Shown here piece after piece: positions 52,691 through 62,055 of a DNA stretch of 64,000 nucleotides (the first letter of the stretch is position 1; each line of letters opens with the position of its first letter). The translations under genes and the position numbers were made by a program. Source of the stretch: an uncultured Croceitalea sp. (GTDB taxonomy: Bacteria; Bacteroidota; Bacteroidia; Flavobacteriales; Flavobacteriaceae); NCBI GenBank assembly GCA_947495075.1, contig CANLXH010000002.1, positions 1,178,001 to 1,242,000 of the forward strand, in the 5' to 3' direction. The notes beneath the pieces are model-generated. The model had not been told where the DNA came from. It worked only from the letters and a program-made list of their open reading frames with translations, and did not search any database.

Positions 52691-55546
52691 ATGGACAAAG
52701 GCGCAAAATTTTATAGATGTGATTTCCAAGTACACAGCCCAAGAGATATAAGTTGGACAGGTGCTCGTTTTGGTGTAAATACTGAGCAAGTAGCAGGTCT
52801 AACTCAAACTGAAAAGCAAAAAATTGATGATGACCGAGAGCAATTTTGCAAGGAATACTTGGATAAAATTAGCAATGCAGGAATCGATGCCATTGCTATT
52901 ACCGACCATCACGATGTCGTGTTTGTCCAACATCTAAGAAAAGTCGCCAAAGCACAGAATGATATACACGATATTATGGGCGAACCAGAAAAAAAGGTAA
53001 CTGTTTTTCCTGGTATAGAACTTAGTCTTTCCAATCCTGCAAGTCAAGTCATAATTGTTTTTGATTCAGATTTCGAAGATTTACACCTTAATTCTGTCTT
53101 AAATTTTATTGGGATACAACCTACGGACAAGTACGACAGACATACCATTCAAACTCAAAGAATTTCTCAAGAGGTAATTAATAATCTTGCTCAACTTCAT
53201 AAAATTTTAGATGAAGTAAACTACTGTAAGGGCAGATACATTGTTCTTCCCAATGTTGGTAAAGGTGGGCAGCATTCTATTATACGGCAAGGTTTCCAAG
53301 AGCACTATATAAAGATGCCCTGTGTTGGCGGTTATGTTGATAAAGAAATATCGCAAGAATCTGGTTATCAAAATAAAATCAATGGCGGGGATGTTAACTA
53401 CGGGAACAAAAGTATAGGTCTTGTATCTACATCAGACAATAGGTTCGAGGATGGTCGTGAATTAGGAAAATATTCCACTTGGGTAAAATGGGCAGAGCCA
53501 ACAGCAGAAGCCATAAGGCAAGCCTGTTTGGCCAAAGAATCCAGAATATCCCAGGACGAACCAGAGATGCCGCAAATATTTATTGAGTCATTAGATGTTA
53601 CAAATTCAAAGTTTTTAGGAAGTTTCAATATAAACTTCAACCAACAGTACAACGCTTTAATAGGCGGAAGAGGAACTGGTAAATCGACTATTTTAGAATA
53701 TATAAGATGGGGACTTTGTGACCAAACCGTTAAAATAGGAAACTATCAAGAGTTAGATATAATTCAAAATCGCAGAGATACTCTAATAAGAAAAACTTTG
53801 ACTGCTGTTGCAGGTGAGGTACGAATAACAATGGTCAAAAATGATGTGCGCCATATAGTTAAGAGAAATTCTGAAAGCCGTGAAATACTTTTGAAAATTG
53901 GCGATGCTGAATTTCAAAAAGTTAGTGAAGAGGATATCCGTAAGGTGTTGCCAATTCAATCCTATAGTCAAAAACAGCTGAGCGATGTTGGTGTTAAAAC
54001 AGAAGAACTAAAACGATTTATTGAACAACCTATTAAAAGTAGCTTAGAGCGCATTTCATACAATTTAGATGAAACAAACCTTAAATTGAAAAACGCATAC
54101 AGCCAACTGGTGCGTAAGAAAAAAGTACAGAATGAAATAACCAATTTTAATATAGAAGGTAGTTCTATAAGTGGTCAGGTTAAGGGTATTCGTGAATCGC
54201 TAAAAGGTATTTCTGAAGCTGACCAAAAAACAATTGATAAGAAATCAAAATTTGAGTTAGAAAAGACTATTATCGAAAATACAGATTCGGAATTCACACT
54301 TTTTGATACGAAAACTGATGAACTTCTTGAACTTTTAAAACTATATCCAGAACCCATTGAACCCAGCATAGATAATGTTGAAAATAAGGAACTGATTAGA
54401 AAACTCGATACCGAGATGAAATCAAAATTCCAAAATATCCACGATGCGGTTGAAAAGCTAAAAGACATTTTTAGCGAAAATGGATTGCGAGCCTATAATG
54501 AAATTGTAGAAGAATGGGAAAAAAAGCAAACCTTATTTAATTCTCAATATGAGGCAGCTAAAGGAAAATCGTTATCCAGTCAAGAACAGTTGGCGAACAT
54601 TAAACGACTTGAAGACCGCCTCGCCGAAATCAATAGTCTAATTGCTGATAGGAAATCCGTAATTAAAGAGCTTGGGAATCCTGAGCTAGATTATAATGCC
54701 CAGAAAGAAGAATGGAAAAGCTTTCATATTGAAAAAGTGCAAGTTCTTAACGAACAAGCCACAAATTTTTCAGATTTGTCAAATAACCTGATTAAAGCAA
54801 TAGTTACTAAGAATATCAATCTCACTAATTTTAAAGAAAAATTACGTTCAATACTCGAAGGTACTAGAATTAGAGAAGAACGAATCGATGCTTTATTGGA
54901 AGCCATTCGTAGCAAATCAGACCCGATTTCCGAATTTATATCGGTTTCCGAAGAATTAAGATTGCTTGCCGAGTTTAAATTAGACGAGGATAATCCTCAA
55001 GATTTACCTTCGACGCCAATACTAGATAACACAGGGTTTACTGAAGACCACAAGTTTAAGATTCAGTCTAAAATCACTACTGATGATTGGTTGCAATTAT
55101 CGGCAACAGAATTAGAATTCGACCCAGAATTCTTTTACACTACAAATAACGAGCTCGGTGATGAAATTCCTTTTCGGGATGCTTCTGCTGGACAACAAGC
55201 AACCGCACTTCTTACAGTTCTGCTTAATCAACCAGGAATACCGTTGCTAATCGACCAACCAGAGGACGACATCGACAATCGTGCAATTGATGCAATAATT
55301 CAAAATATTTGGAATGCCAAGAAGAAAAGGCAGCTAGTATTCACAAGTCATAATGCAAACCTTGTTGTTAACGGCGACGCCGAATTAGTGATTTGCTGTG
55401 ATTATAAGGATGCCAGTTCGCAAACAAGAGGTGTCATTAAAGCTGAAGGCGCTATTGATGCAAAAGAAATAAAAAACGAAATTACGTCAGTTATGGAAGG
55501 TGGTGAAAAAGCATTTAGACTTAGAAAGGATAAGTATGGTTTTTAG
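52691..55546 (+). CDS. PHP-domain plus SMC-like ATPase (TrlF type)
   Basis: 951 aa. N-terminal PHP phosphoesterase domain: DFQVH (11-15), AITDHHD (69-75) and FPGIE (106-110), probable metal ligands. An ATPase follows, with Walker A GGRGTGKST (325-333), coiled-coil about 430-720, an ABC-type signature RDASAGQQATALL, Walker B IPLLIDQPEDDIDNR and a switch FTSHNANLVV. The combination is the TrlF family; related proteins occur in phage-defence islands. It probably couples ATP-driven sensing of foreign nucleic acid to phosphoesterase action; this is not shown by the sequence alone. Overlaps the convergent coupling-protein gene by 4 bp at its 3' end. Confidence 0.8.
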   Translation: MDKGAKFYRCDFQVHSPRDISWTGARFGVNTEQVAGLTQTEKQKIDDDREQFCKEYLDKISNAGIDAIAITDHHDVVFVQHLRKVAKAQNDIHDIMGEPEKKVTVFPGIELSLSNPASQVIIVFDSDFEDLHLNSVLNFIGIQPTDKYDRHTIQTQRISQEVINNLAQLHKILDEVNYCKGRYIVLPNVGKGGQHSIIRQGFQEHYIKMPCVGGYVDKEISQESGYQNKINGGDVNYGNKSIGLVSTSDNRFEDGRELGKYSTWVKWAEPTAEAIRQACLAKESRISQDEPEMPQIFIESLDVTNSKFLGSFNINFNQQYNALIGGRGTGKSTILEYIRWGLCDQTVKIGNYQELDIIQNRRDTLIRKTLTAVAGEVRITMVKNDVRHIVKRNSESREILLKIGDAEFQKVSEEDIRKVLPIQSYSQKQLSDVGVKTEELKRFIEQPIKSSLERISYNLDETNLKLKNAYSQLVRKKKVQNEITNFNIEGSSISGQVKGIRESLKGISEADQKTIDKKSKFELEKTIIENTDSEFTLFDTKTDELLELLKLYPEPIEPSIDNVENKELIRKLDTEMKSKFQNIHDAVEKLKDIFSENGLRAYNEIVEEWEKKQTLFNSQYEAAKGKSLSSQEQLANIKRLEDRLAEINSLIADRKSVIKELGNPELDYNAQKEEWKSFHIEKVQVLNEQATNFSDLSNNLIKAIVTKNINLTNFKEKLRSILEGTRIREERIDALLEAIRSKSDPISEFISVSEELRLLAEFKLDEDNPQDLPSTPILDNTGFTEDHKFKIQSKITTDDWLQLSATELEFDPEFFYTTNNELGDEIPFRDASAGQQATALLTVLLNQPGIPLLIDQPEDDIDNRAIDAIIQNIWNAKKKRQLVFTSHNANLVVNGDAELVICCDYKDASSQTRGVIKAEGAIDAKEIKNEITSVMEGGEKAFRLRKDKYGF

Positions 55547-57123
55547 CTAAATATTGACCTCGCCTCATCATAAACCTGCTCAAAGTTTGCCGCTAAATCA
55601 GCCTGCGAAAACTGTTTTGATTCATTCGGTAACTCTCGTTGAATATTAGCCAATTTAAATTGTACTTTTTTATCCTTTCCATCAGCATAGGTAATAAACT
55701 CGCCTTGCTTTAACCGAAAGAAAACATCTGCCCGAATTTTGGGCATTTCTTTTTCTCCAGTCGTAATACGTGTATCAAAATCAAGGTTATGTCCACGACT
55801 TATACTTTTAGTTGGGTCTTTGATGATTTCAAAAAAACGTTCGTAATATTTAGCGGTGTCTGGGTCGTTGACCTTGCCAAAGAACTGGTATGATAGATTA
55901 CTCAGTATCGCCTTGCTTGCCTTGTCCCCATACATCATATCGTTTTGAATCTTGTCTTGCATCACATAAATTGTAGCTATATCATAGCTACGTAATGTTG
56001 CTGGAATACGATGCATATTCAATAGCCTTATGGTTGGTGCTTCTTCCATCAAAAGAAACGAGGATTTTGAGTTTCGCACACTCATCTGCTTGGTGATGGT
56101 ATGGATAATAGTTGCGATTACAGGCGAATAGGATGTTTCATATTTTGGGTTATTTACTACTGAAATTATGGCTGGGTTTTCCTCATTATTGATATTCAAT
56201 GGCACTTCGTCTGCGGATAATGCCATAAATATGCGCTGTGTGCTAATTCGTTTCAGGGCATTTGCCAATGTGCTTTTCACTCCCGCTGTCTGCCTATCGG
56301 AATCTTTGCCACTAATAAAAGCATCTGCCATTGCCCGCGATGTGGTATTGGTTTCCAAAAATTGAATTAGGCTATCGGTATCGAGCATCTGATAAATGGC
56401 TATTAAATGTGGAAGCGTACAGTATTTAGGATAGTCGGTTTTCAGTTTCCAAATCAAACCACCAATTAAACCTTCAGCGGCATCGTTAAAGAATTTTGTT
56501 GTTCCCGTAGTTCCGCTTTCTCTTTGTTCCAAAAGGTTTTCAATAAGCACCCTAGAAACTTCATTTACACTTTCCTCGTTCTCTAAGTATTGAGGTGCAA
56601 TAGGGTTTACCCGATGGATAATTTTATCGAAGGAAATGACCTTAAACGGAATATCACTATCCTTAAAAAGTGGATATGCCATTTCGGTCAGCTCAAAGTC
56701 CTTATAGTCGTGAATGATTCCGCAAAAACTCTCTTTCTGGAAATGTTTTAGAAATCCGTAAACAACACTTTCGGTTTTTCCGCTTCCGGCGGATCCGATG
56801 ACGGATGCGCCACGTTTAATATTATCTAATTTGAAATTTCCTTTGTTGGTAGCAAAATTGACTTGGTATTTAGCACTACCGTTTTGAGAACTTTCAGTTT
56901 TATGAAGAAAAACATACAGTCCTGTATTAATTAGCATAAGAGGACAAACCAAATACAATAATATCGATACTAATTCATTTCCTTCAGAAGTATAGAATAC
57001 GAGAAATGAGAGCATAGTGATATTTAATAAAAACGCATATTTGCTTACTCGAAAAATCCCATAGAAAACAGTACTGGTAAGGCCAATAATTGAAAGTATT
57101 GTTATGACATTATCTATCTGCAT
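55543..57123 (-). CDS. Type IV coupling protein (VirD4/TraD-like, MobC in CTnDOT naming)
   Basis: 526 aa. Two N-terminal membrane helices (VITILSIIGLTSTVFYGIF, LVSILLYLVCPLMLINTGLY), Walker A GSAGSGKT (110-117), Walker B SSFLLMEEAPTIRLLNMHRI, and the ATYVMQDKIQ-like IATIYVMQDKIQNDM motif. It links the relaxase-DNA complex to the channel. Encoded 5 bp after the relaxase on the minus strand. Confidence 0.92.
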   Translation of the reverse strand: MQIDNVITILSIIGLTSTVFYGIFRVSKYAFLLNITMLSFLVFYTSEGNELVSILLYLVCPLMLINTGLYVFLHKTESSQNGSAKYQVNFATNKGNFKLDNIKRGASVIGSAGSGKTESVVYGFLKHFQKESFCGIIHDYKDFELTEMAYPLFKDSDIPFKVISFDKIIHRVNPIAPQYLENEESVNEVSRVLIENLLEQRESGTTGTTKFFNDAAEGLIGGLIWKLKTDYPKYCTLPHLIAIYQMLDTDSLIQFLETNTTSRAMADAFISGKDSDRQTAGVKSTLANALKRISTQRIFMALSADEVPLNINNEENPAIISVVNNPKYETSYSPVIATIIHTITKQMSVRNSKSSFLLMEEAPTIRLLNMHRIPATLRSYDIATIYVMQDKIQNDMMYGDKASKAILSNLSYQFFGKVNDPDTAKYYERFFEIIKDPTKSISRGHNLDFDTRITTGEKEMPKIRADVFFRLKQGEFITYADGKDKKVQFKLANIQRELPNESKQFSQADLAANFEQVYDEARSIFS

Positions 57124-57128
57124 ACCTA

Positions 57129-58160
57129 TTAGATTCCAATGGAACTTGATTTAATTGCTATTTCTGCGCCACGTCTCAATCGTTTGAAAACACGAAGTGC
57201 AATTTGCGCCTGAGTAACAGGAATACTTGGAACGATTGGCAATCCCGTTTTCGTCATCATTTTGAAAGCCAATGCTCTTTCGTTGGCTGGCAATTTCATC
57301 AAAGCAGCAAAGTAGAGCTTGGGGTTTTTTACAAAATCCTTTCTTGCCTTATAGGTTTCAGCAAAGTTTCGTTTATATCCAAAAGTGTTGTCAAAGGTCT
57401 TTTCTACTTTCCCAAAAAATTTATCTCGGTCAAAACCCCGTTTTATGGTTTCCCCGTTCAACTTAACATCGGAAGCTTTGTATTTGCTTCCAGGTGATAA
57501 ACTGAATCTGTTGGACGCATCCTTGCGGCTCACTATGATATGGATATGACTTTGGTTTCCATCTTTCGCCATTCCCTGAACAATTCGTTTTCCATTTTGT
57601 TGATGTGGTGCTTGGCGTTCCAGCTTGGCAATTTCCTTTTTCATCCTTTTAATATTCCCTTTAGCTCGTCCTTCTTGAATATTTCGGATTTCAGTTTTCA
57701 GCTGAAGTATTTTTGTGGCAAAGGGTTGGTTTTCCTTTACCTGAAAATCTGTTCCCTTGAAAGTGCGCTGATGTTCTATTTTTGCATAGTACTTTATGTC
57801 ATCGATGCCGATAGGTCGCCCTTTGATTTCCCTATTGAATGAAACTACATAATCCTTCATCAGCTCACGGGTGTATTTCTTCAAATCTTCGCTACTGTTC
57901 TGAAGTTTTCGTAATTCATATTTCGACGGACTCACAGTAATAGAATAGAATCTTGGTTCGTGTTTTTCCAGTTTTGCGGTATTGCCATCGATTTCCCGGA
58001 TGACTTCCTTGGCGGAAATCTCATTGCCATACTGGTTAAAAAAATGTTCGATATCGCGTTGTTCCAGTCCTTGGTTTTCTTTCTCTAAATAGCCAACGAA
58101 ATCTGCCGAACTTTTAGAATAGTTACCGCCCAGTTTTTGAGGTGTGATGGTGATGTACAT
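57129..58160 (-). CDS. mobB: Relaxase (DUF5712/MobB type)
   Basis: 343 aa. The N-terminal MYITITPQKLGGNYSKSSADF and the metal motif GNQSHIHIIVSRKDASNRFS, with H205 and H207, mark the Bacteroidetes MobB/DUF5712 relaxase group. Y24 or another N-terminal Tyr would be the nucleophile. The C-terminal part is basic and helical. It nicks oriT and guides the single strand. Gene order mobilisation protein, relaxase, coupling protein is the standard one; oriT should lie in the gap upstream of 58552. Confidence 0.9.
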   Translation of the reverse strand: MYITITPQKLGGNYSKSSADFVGYLEKENQGLEQRDIEHFFNQYGNEISAKEVIREIDGNTAKLEKHEPRFYSITVSPSKYELRKLQNSSEDLKKYTRELMKDYVVSFNREIKGRPIGIDDIKYYAKIEHQRTFKGTDFQVKENQPFATKILQLKTEIRNIQEGRAKGNIKRMKKEIAKLERQAPHQQNGKRIVQGMAKDGNQSHIHIIVSRKDASNRFSLSPGSKYKASDVKLNGETIKRGFDRDKFFGKVEKTFDNTFGYKRNFAETYKARKDFVKNPKLYFAALMKLPANERALAFKMMTKTGLPIVPSIPVTQAQIALRVFKRLRRGAEIAIKSSSIGI

Positions 58161-58171
58161 AGCTCAAATAT

Positions 58172-58552
58172 TTAGAGTTGGTTACTGGGATTTTGCTTTT
58201 CACGAAAGCGTACTTCCCTATTTTCTTTGGCATATTTCTTTTCCACAATCAGCGGTTTTTTGTTCGGTTCTTCCGTTTGAAAGAGTGACTGTATCATCGC
58301 TACCGTAGGTTTGGTCTGTGTCTTTTCCACATCCCTCATAATAGCGATGACCGCATTGATTCTTTTGAGTAATTTGGCTTCGATAGTTCTTCCCGTAGGA
58401 CCTAGTTTTTCTTTTGGCGATATTTCGTTGTAGAAGAAAAAATCGAGTATATTTTCCATCGCTTCAGTATGGGTCTTGAAGTGTGTTTTTGAAAATTCCT
58501 GAAACCGTTTGGCGGTTTTCCGTTTGAACCGGATGGTGATGAATGAATCCAT
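58172..58552 (-). CDS. BfmA/BtgA-family mobilisation protein
   Basis: 126 aa. A small basic protein with a ribbon-helix-helix-like start (SFITIRFKRKTAKRFQEFSK) and a helical body (TIEAKLLKRINAVIAIMRDV). This type accompanies Bacteroidetes relaxases and helps bind oriT. It overlaps nothing; the relaxase start follows after 11 bp. The mob operon begins here. Confidence 0.85.
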   Translation of the reverse strand: MDSFITIRFKRKTAKRFQEFSKTHFKTHTEAMENILDFFFYNEISPKEKLGPTGRTIEAKLLKRINAVIAIMRDVEKTQTKPTVAMIQSLFQTEEPNKKPLIVEKKYAKENREVRFREKQNPSNQL

Positions 58553-58950
58553 TTTCTTTCGCTTTTTTAAAGATTTGACGTAAATCCATCCCTATTTACA
58601 GGCGTTTCGAAGCCATTTGACGCAAATTGCTGAAATTTTTAAAATCCGATAATTTTTAAAATATTGAAAATCAATGGATTAAAACAAAAATGGAATATGT
58701 AACGCGGCTCTGCCCGTTACCCTCTTGCTATTCCTTTTCGTCCCGCGCGCGGGACAAAAATCCATACAATCCAGCTCAAAAGCTGATTGCCTTTTTCGGA
58801 ATTTTTCAAATTCCAGTATGTAAAAAAATAGATGGATATAGCTATCAGCGAAAGTCAAAAATAGAATAGCTATATAAATTTATATGTGCTGAATTTCAGC
58901 GAAATAAAGATACGTATTTTTATTGACTTGGTATTATTTGTATATAAAAA
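58553..58950. other. Candidate oriT region, rich in inverted repeats
   Basis: No gene in this 400-bp gap ahead of the mob operon. Visible: TTTGACGTAAAT (58574-58585) and TTTGACGCAAAT (58616-58627), direct repeats 42 bp apart; GTAACG/CGTTAC arms (58699-58704, 58715-58720); a perfect 16-bp palindrome GTCCCGCGCGCGGGAC (58740-58755); CAGCT/AGCTG (58772-58785); GGAATTT/AAATTCC (58798-58814); and GCTGAATTTCAGC (58888-58900). Direct repeats and clustered hairpins upstream of a relaxase operon are typical of oriT, but the nick site cannot be placed. Confidence 0.5.
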
Positions 58951-58974
58951 ACACCTCAAGAAATTGAGAGGTGT
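58951..58974 (-). terminator. Rho-independent terminator of the radC-side operon
   Basis: ACACCTC (58951-58957) pairs with GAGGTGT (58968-58974), followed on the minus strand by a T-run. It lies 22 bp downstream of the 65-aa gene's stop, on the same strand. Confidence 0.75.
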
Positions 58975-58995
58975 TAGATTTAAAAATTGATAAAA

Positions 58996-59193
58996 TTATA
59001 TATTGAATACGTATTTATAAGAATATAAATTCCGAAGTGCTTCTTCCTCAATCATCGTTTCAAAACAGGTATAATTTTCTTTTACGTATTTGCGAATAGC
59101 ATCGCCAAATTTTCGTTCCACATCTTTTTTAGAATTTTCTAAAAGTCGGTTTTGAGCCTCTTCGCTCAAGTCTGTAAAATTGAGATATACCAT
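58996..59193 (-). CDS. Small ICE-conserved hypothetical protein, 65 aa
   Basis: Acidic, helical (SEEAQNRLLENSKKDVERKF, IEEEALRNLYSYKYVFNI). It lies 11 bp downstream of radC on the same strand and upstream of a terminator, so it is part of that transcription unit. Proteins like this follow radC in other Bacteroidetes elements, from memory; function unknown. Confidence 0.6.
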   Translation of the reverse strand: MVYLNFTDLSEEAQNRLLENSKKDVERKFGDAIRKYVKENYTCFETMIEEEALRNLYSYKYVFNI

Positions 59194-59204
59194 AGCCTTT
59201 TATT

Positions 59205-59654
59205 TTACAAAATTCCATTGTCAGAAAAACTATAGTAATCGCCATCAGGTGCAAATATCAAATGGTCTAACAATCTGATGTCGAAAACAGATGCAGCTTT
59301 CTTTATTTTGTTTGTCAATTTTATATCTGCTTTACTCGGTTCTAACTTGCCGCTCGGATGATTATGTGCTAATATCAAACCTACAGAAAGTGACTTTAAA
59401 ACAGTTGCAAATATGATACGCATATCTACCAAAGTTCCTGCAATTCCACCTTGGGAAATTTGGCAAATACCCTTTACTTTATTACTGTTATTTAAGAGAA
59501 CAATTTTAAAAGACTCTTGTAGTTCCATAGTACGTTTATCCCAATTTTCAAAAAGGACTTCCGCAGCTTGTGCCGAGGTTGAGACTTGAATCCAATTTTT
59601 GGACTTGACACCACCTTTGTAGCTAATTTTTATTTCGTTAACTTGTGCTTTCAT
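59205..59654 (-). CDS. RadC-family JAB-domain protein (ICE type)
   Basis: 149 aa, the short mobile-element form. LILAHNHPSGKLEPSKADIK has the H97-x-H99...S101...D110 metalloprotease-like (JAMM) motif; IRLLDHLIFAPDGDYYSFSD completes the family pattern. Despite the name, a repair function has not been shown; genes of this kind are common in ICE and plasmids, and an anti-restriction role has been suggested for the group. First gene after the ssb terminator. Confidence 0.88.
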   Translation of the reverse strand: MKAQVNEIKISYKGGVKSKNWIQVSTSAQAAEVLFENWDKRTMELQESFKIVLLNNSNKVKGICQISQGGIAGTLVDMRIIFATVLKSLSVGLILAHNHPSGKLEPSKADIKLTNKIKKAASVFDIRLLDHLIFAPDGDYYSFSDNGIL

Positions 59655-59682
59655 TGTTTATTTCTTTAAGTGAATAATGAAA

Positions 59683-59718
59683 AAAGAGGGCGCATCTTTA
59701 GACGGCTACGCCCTCTTT
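59683..59718 (-). terminator. Strong hairpin between ssb and radC
   Basis: AAAGAGGGCG (59683-59692) and CGCCCTCTTT (59709-59718) form a perfect 10-bp stem with a T-run on both sides, so it can terminate in both directions. It separates ssb from the radC unit. Confidence 0.85.
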
Positions 59719-59728
59719 AATTTTAGGT

Positions 59729-60073
59729 TTAGTTATCGCCTTTACTTCCAAGTAAAAGGATTTCATCGGCTACGACTTCGGTAACATAGCGTTGTTCGTT
59801 ATCATCAGTTGTATAGCTTCGAGTTTTTAGTTTTCCCGATATTCCGACTTCTTTACCCTTAGCAACATACTTTTCTACTATTTCAGCAGTCTTGCCCCAG
59901 GCAACAATTGTATGCCAATTAGTATCTGTTTGCTTCTCGCCTTTGCTGTCTTTGTAATACTCATTTGTGGCTAGTGAAAAGCGGGCTACTTTTTTTCCGC
60001 TTTCAAGGTTCGTAATTGTTGGTTCTTGTCCAACGTTTCCAATTAACTGTACGTGATTTTTAATAGTACTCAT
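59729..60073 (-). CDS. ssb: Single-stranded DNA-binding protein
   Basis: 114 aa. The OB fold is clear: NHVQLIGNVGQEPTITNLES, VARFSLATNEYYKDSKGEKQ, WHTIVAWGKTAEIVEKYVAK, GKEVGISGKLKTRSYT. The acidic C-terminal tail of chromosomal SSB is reduced (LLLGSKGDN), as in many mobile-element copies. It would coat transferred single strands. Confidence 0.92.
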   Translation of the reverse strand: MSTIKNHVQLIGNVGQEPTITNLESGKKVARFSLATNEYYKDSKGEKQTDTNWHTIVAWGKTAEIVEKYVAKGKEVGISGKLKTRSYTTDDNEQRYVTEVVADEILLLGSKGDN

Positions 60074-60870
60074 AATAAAATATTTAAGTGATTTATATTT
60101 CCCCTATTGATTTAAAACTGATTAAATTTTAAGGGGTGTTTGTTCTTTTCTTTCGTGCATCGCACAATGGATAGAGTGGGTTTTGTCAAGACTTTTAGGG
60201 AACAAATCAGGTGTGTTTGCGACGTAGTAAAATCCTTGGATTTTCAAGGAAGTAGAAGCCTTATTTTTCACTAAAACTATGTACAGTCTTGACAAGTTCC
60301 ATAAGGGCATTAGCAGTTCTTTTAAACGCAGTTGCGTTTGAGCGTACCGACAGTTAAGCGAAATAAGTAGCTGTGGTTAAATTAGAATTGGTTATGTCGT
60401 GCCTGTTTTTCGACGACCCGAAAAACAACAAAGGCTTTATCTATTATAAACCCCTTAAAATGTGTAAGGCAGCGGTTCGGTTTTTAAGTATTTTCGAGGA
60501 AGCACTCAAGAAGGGCTTACCGTAAATTCTGTTAAGAAAACCGAAGTGATGACTTTCCGATGTAAAAGCGGACTTAATTCACAATTTTGGCTCGGGAATG
60601 TAGTGTTCCTTCCCAGAGCATCGGGAAGGGTTAACGGAATGGACAGCCGAAATTGGGGATTGTGTCCAAGACTTATATAGTGAAGCTCTTTTCCTGGAAT
60701 GTAGTTTTTTCGGAATGTAGGGGAATGTGCTGAGTGGTTTATGAGATTAGAAATCTAATATTTACCAATAGACAATTCTATAAGTTCAAGTTATAAGCGC
60801 AAAAGAAACATTCTAATTTATTGATTAAAAAACAATAAGATTTTTAAATTGTCATTACATTAAAAAATTT
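60074..60870. other. About 800 bp without a convincing gene
   Basis: Possible small frames are a 62-aa frame at 60122-60310 (minus; ending HSIHCAMHERKEQTPLKI) and a 43-aa frame at 60394-60525 (plus; SCLFFDDPKNNKGFIYYKPL); neither has a recognised match. The repeat GGAATGTAG occurs at 60595-60603, 60696-60704 and 60712-60720, with GGAATGTGC at 60722-60730. TTCC...GGAA-type arms flank 60610-60640. It may hold a noncoding RNA, a promoter region for DUF4238, or a replication site; the sequence does not decide. Confidence 0.4.
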
Positions 60871-61929
60871 ATGCCAGAAAAAAAGAAGCAACATTATGTC
60901 CCTAAATTTTATCTTAAATTTTTTAGCACCGTAGCTAATCAAAAAAGAATAAAATTGTGCTTAAAAAAAACAGATAAGATTATTCAAAATGCAGATTTAC
61001 AAAATCAAGCACAAGAGGATTATTTTTATGGAAAAGATTTAGAAAGGGAAGAATGGTTTGGAAACATTGAAGACAAAACTTCTGTTATTCTCAAAGAGGT
61101 AGTTAAAACAAAAGTTTTGCCTAAAAATAAGTCTGATGAATATTACTGGATATGGATGTTTATTTTGCTTCAAGCTTATAGAACCAGAGCTAATGCTGAT
61201 GAATTCAATGATATGGTTGATAAATCATTGAAAGCTATAATGAAATTTGAACCTAAATTTAAAGATTTCAAATACGACACCCATTTTTTCGCATATGATG
61301 ATGCTATAGAAAAAACATTAGACATCTTACTCAAAAGTCTACCTATGATGATGGATATGCAAATTAAGCTTCTTTTTAATGAGACTTCTAAGGAAATTAT
61401 TACGAGCGACAATCCAGTTTCCAAATACAATCAGTTTTTAGAATCACGCAACTTCCCATATGGGCATTGTGGTATGGCTAGCAAAGGTCTACAGATATTT
61501 TATCCTCTTGCTCCAGACTTGATTTTGGTGATGTATGACCCCAAAGTATATAAGATAGGAAATAGAAAACAGTTTAGTAAAATCCAAATAAATGAAACTG
61601 ATGTTGAGTTTTTTAATAGTTTAACGTGCCTTTATGCAAATGAGGCTCTATACGGTACATCTAATGTATCGGACTTTCAATTTGAAAAATTACTTGAGAG
61701 GTCTAAAAAATTCCAGAATCAAAAAAAGTTGGAATTAAAACAGTTTAAGCCAACAATAAATGATGATGAAACTGAATCTATTACAGTCCAGCATCATAGA
61801 ACTCCATTTATGCTTCATCCTAATTTATCTTTTTTGAAACAAACACAACACGCTAAATCCTATAGGTTATCTGGTTATTTTGCTGAAATAAGAGATGAAC
61901 GTTATCGTAGTAGAAAAAGCAGGTATTAA
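60871..61929 (+). CDS. DUF4238 protein
   Basis: 352 aa, soluble. The opening KKKQHYVPKFYLKFFSTVAN and the later KEIITSDNPVSKYNQF followed by IFYPLAPDLILVMYDP match the DUF4238 family, whose members share the HYVP and TSDNPV motifs. No catalytic mechanism is known; proteins of this type appear in variable regions and prophages, which suggests accessory or defensive use. It is the last ICE gene, 200 bp from the tRNA. Confidence 0.8.
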   Translation: MPEKKKQHYVPKFYLKFFSTVANQKRIKLCLKKTDKIIQNADLQNQAQEDYFYGKDLEREEWFGNIEDKTSVILKEVVKTKVLPKNKSDEYYWIWMFILLQAYRTRANADEFNDMVDKSLKAIMKFEPKFKDFKYDTHFFAYDDAIEKTLDILLKSLPMMMDMQIKLLFNETSKEIITSDNPVSKYNQFLESRNFPYGHCGMASKGLQIFYPLAPDLILVMYDPKVYKIGNRKQFSKIQINETDVEFFNSLTCLYANEALYGTSNVSDFQFEKLLERSKKFQNQKKLELKQFKPTINDDETESITVQHHRTPFMLHPNLSFLKQTQHAKSYRLSGYFAEIRDERYRSRKSRY

Positions 61930-62055
61930 TAGCTAGAATAGTTAAATTCTGTCTCTATGATTACGTGAAATTTATTATTCTAACTGAAAATTCATAGAAG
62001 TTAAGAGTAAATAGAAACAATTGGTATCAATACAAATAATGTTGTAAAAACCTAT

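Noticed and set aside
58740-58755. The CG-rich palindrome as a terminator
   Set aside because: No T-run follows on either strand, and its place ahead of the mob operon fits oriT better.
60122-60310. 62-residue minus-strand frame right of ssb
   Set aside because: Some protein-like character but no family and no clear ribosome site; left as a possibility inside the gene-poor block.
60394-60525. 43-residue plus-strand frame
   Set aside because: Balanced composition but too short to call without comparison.
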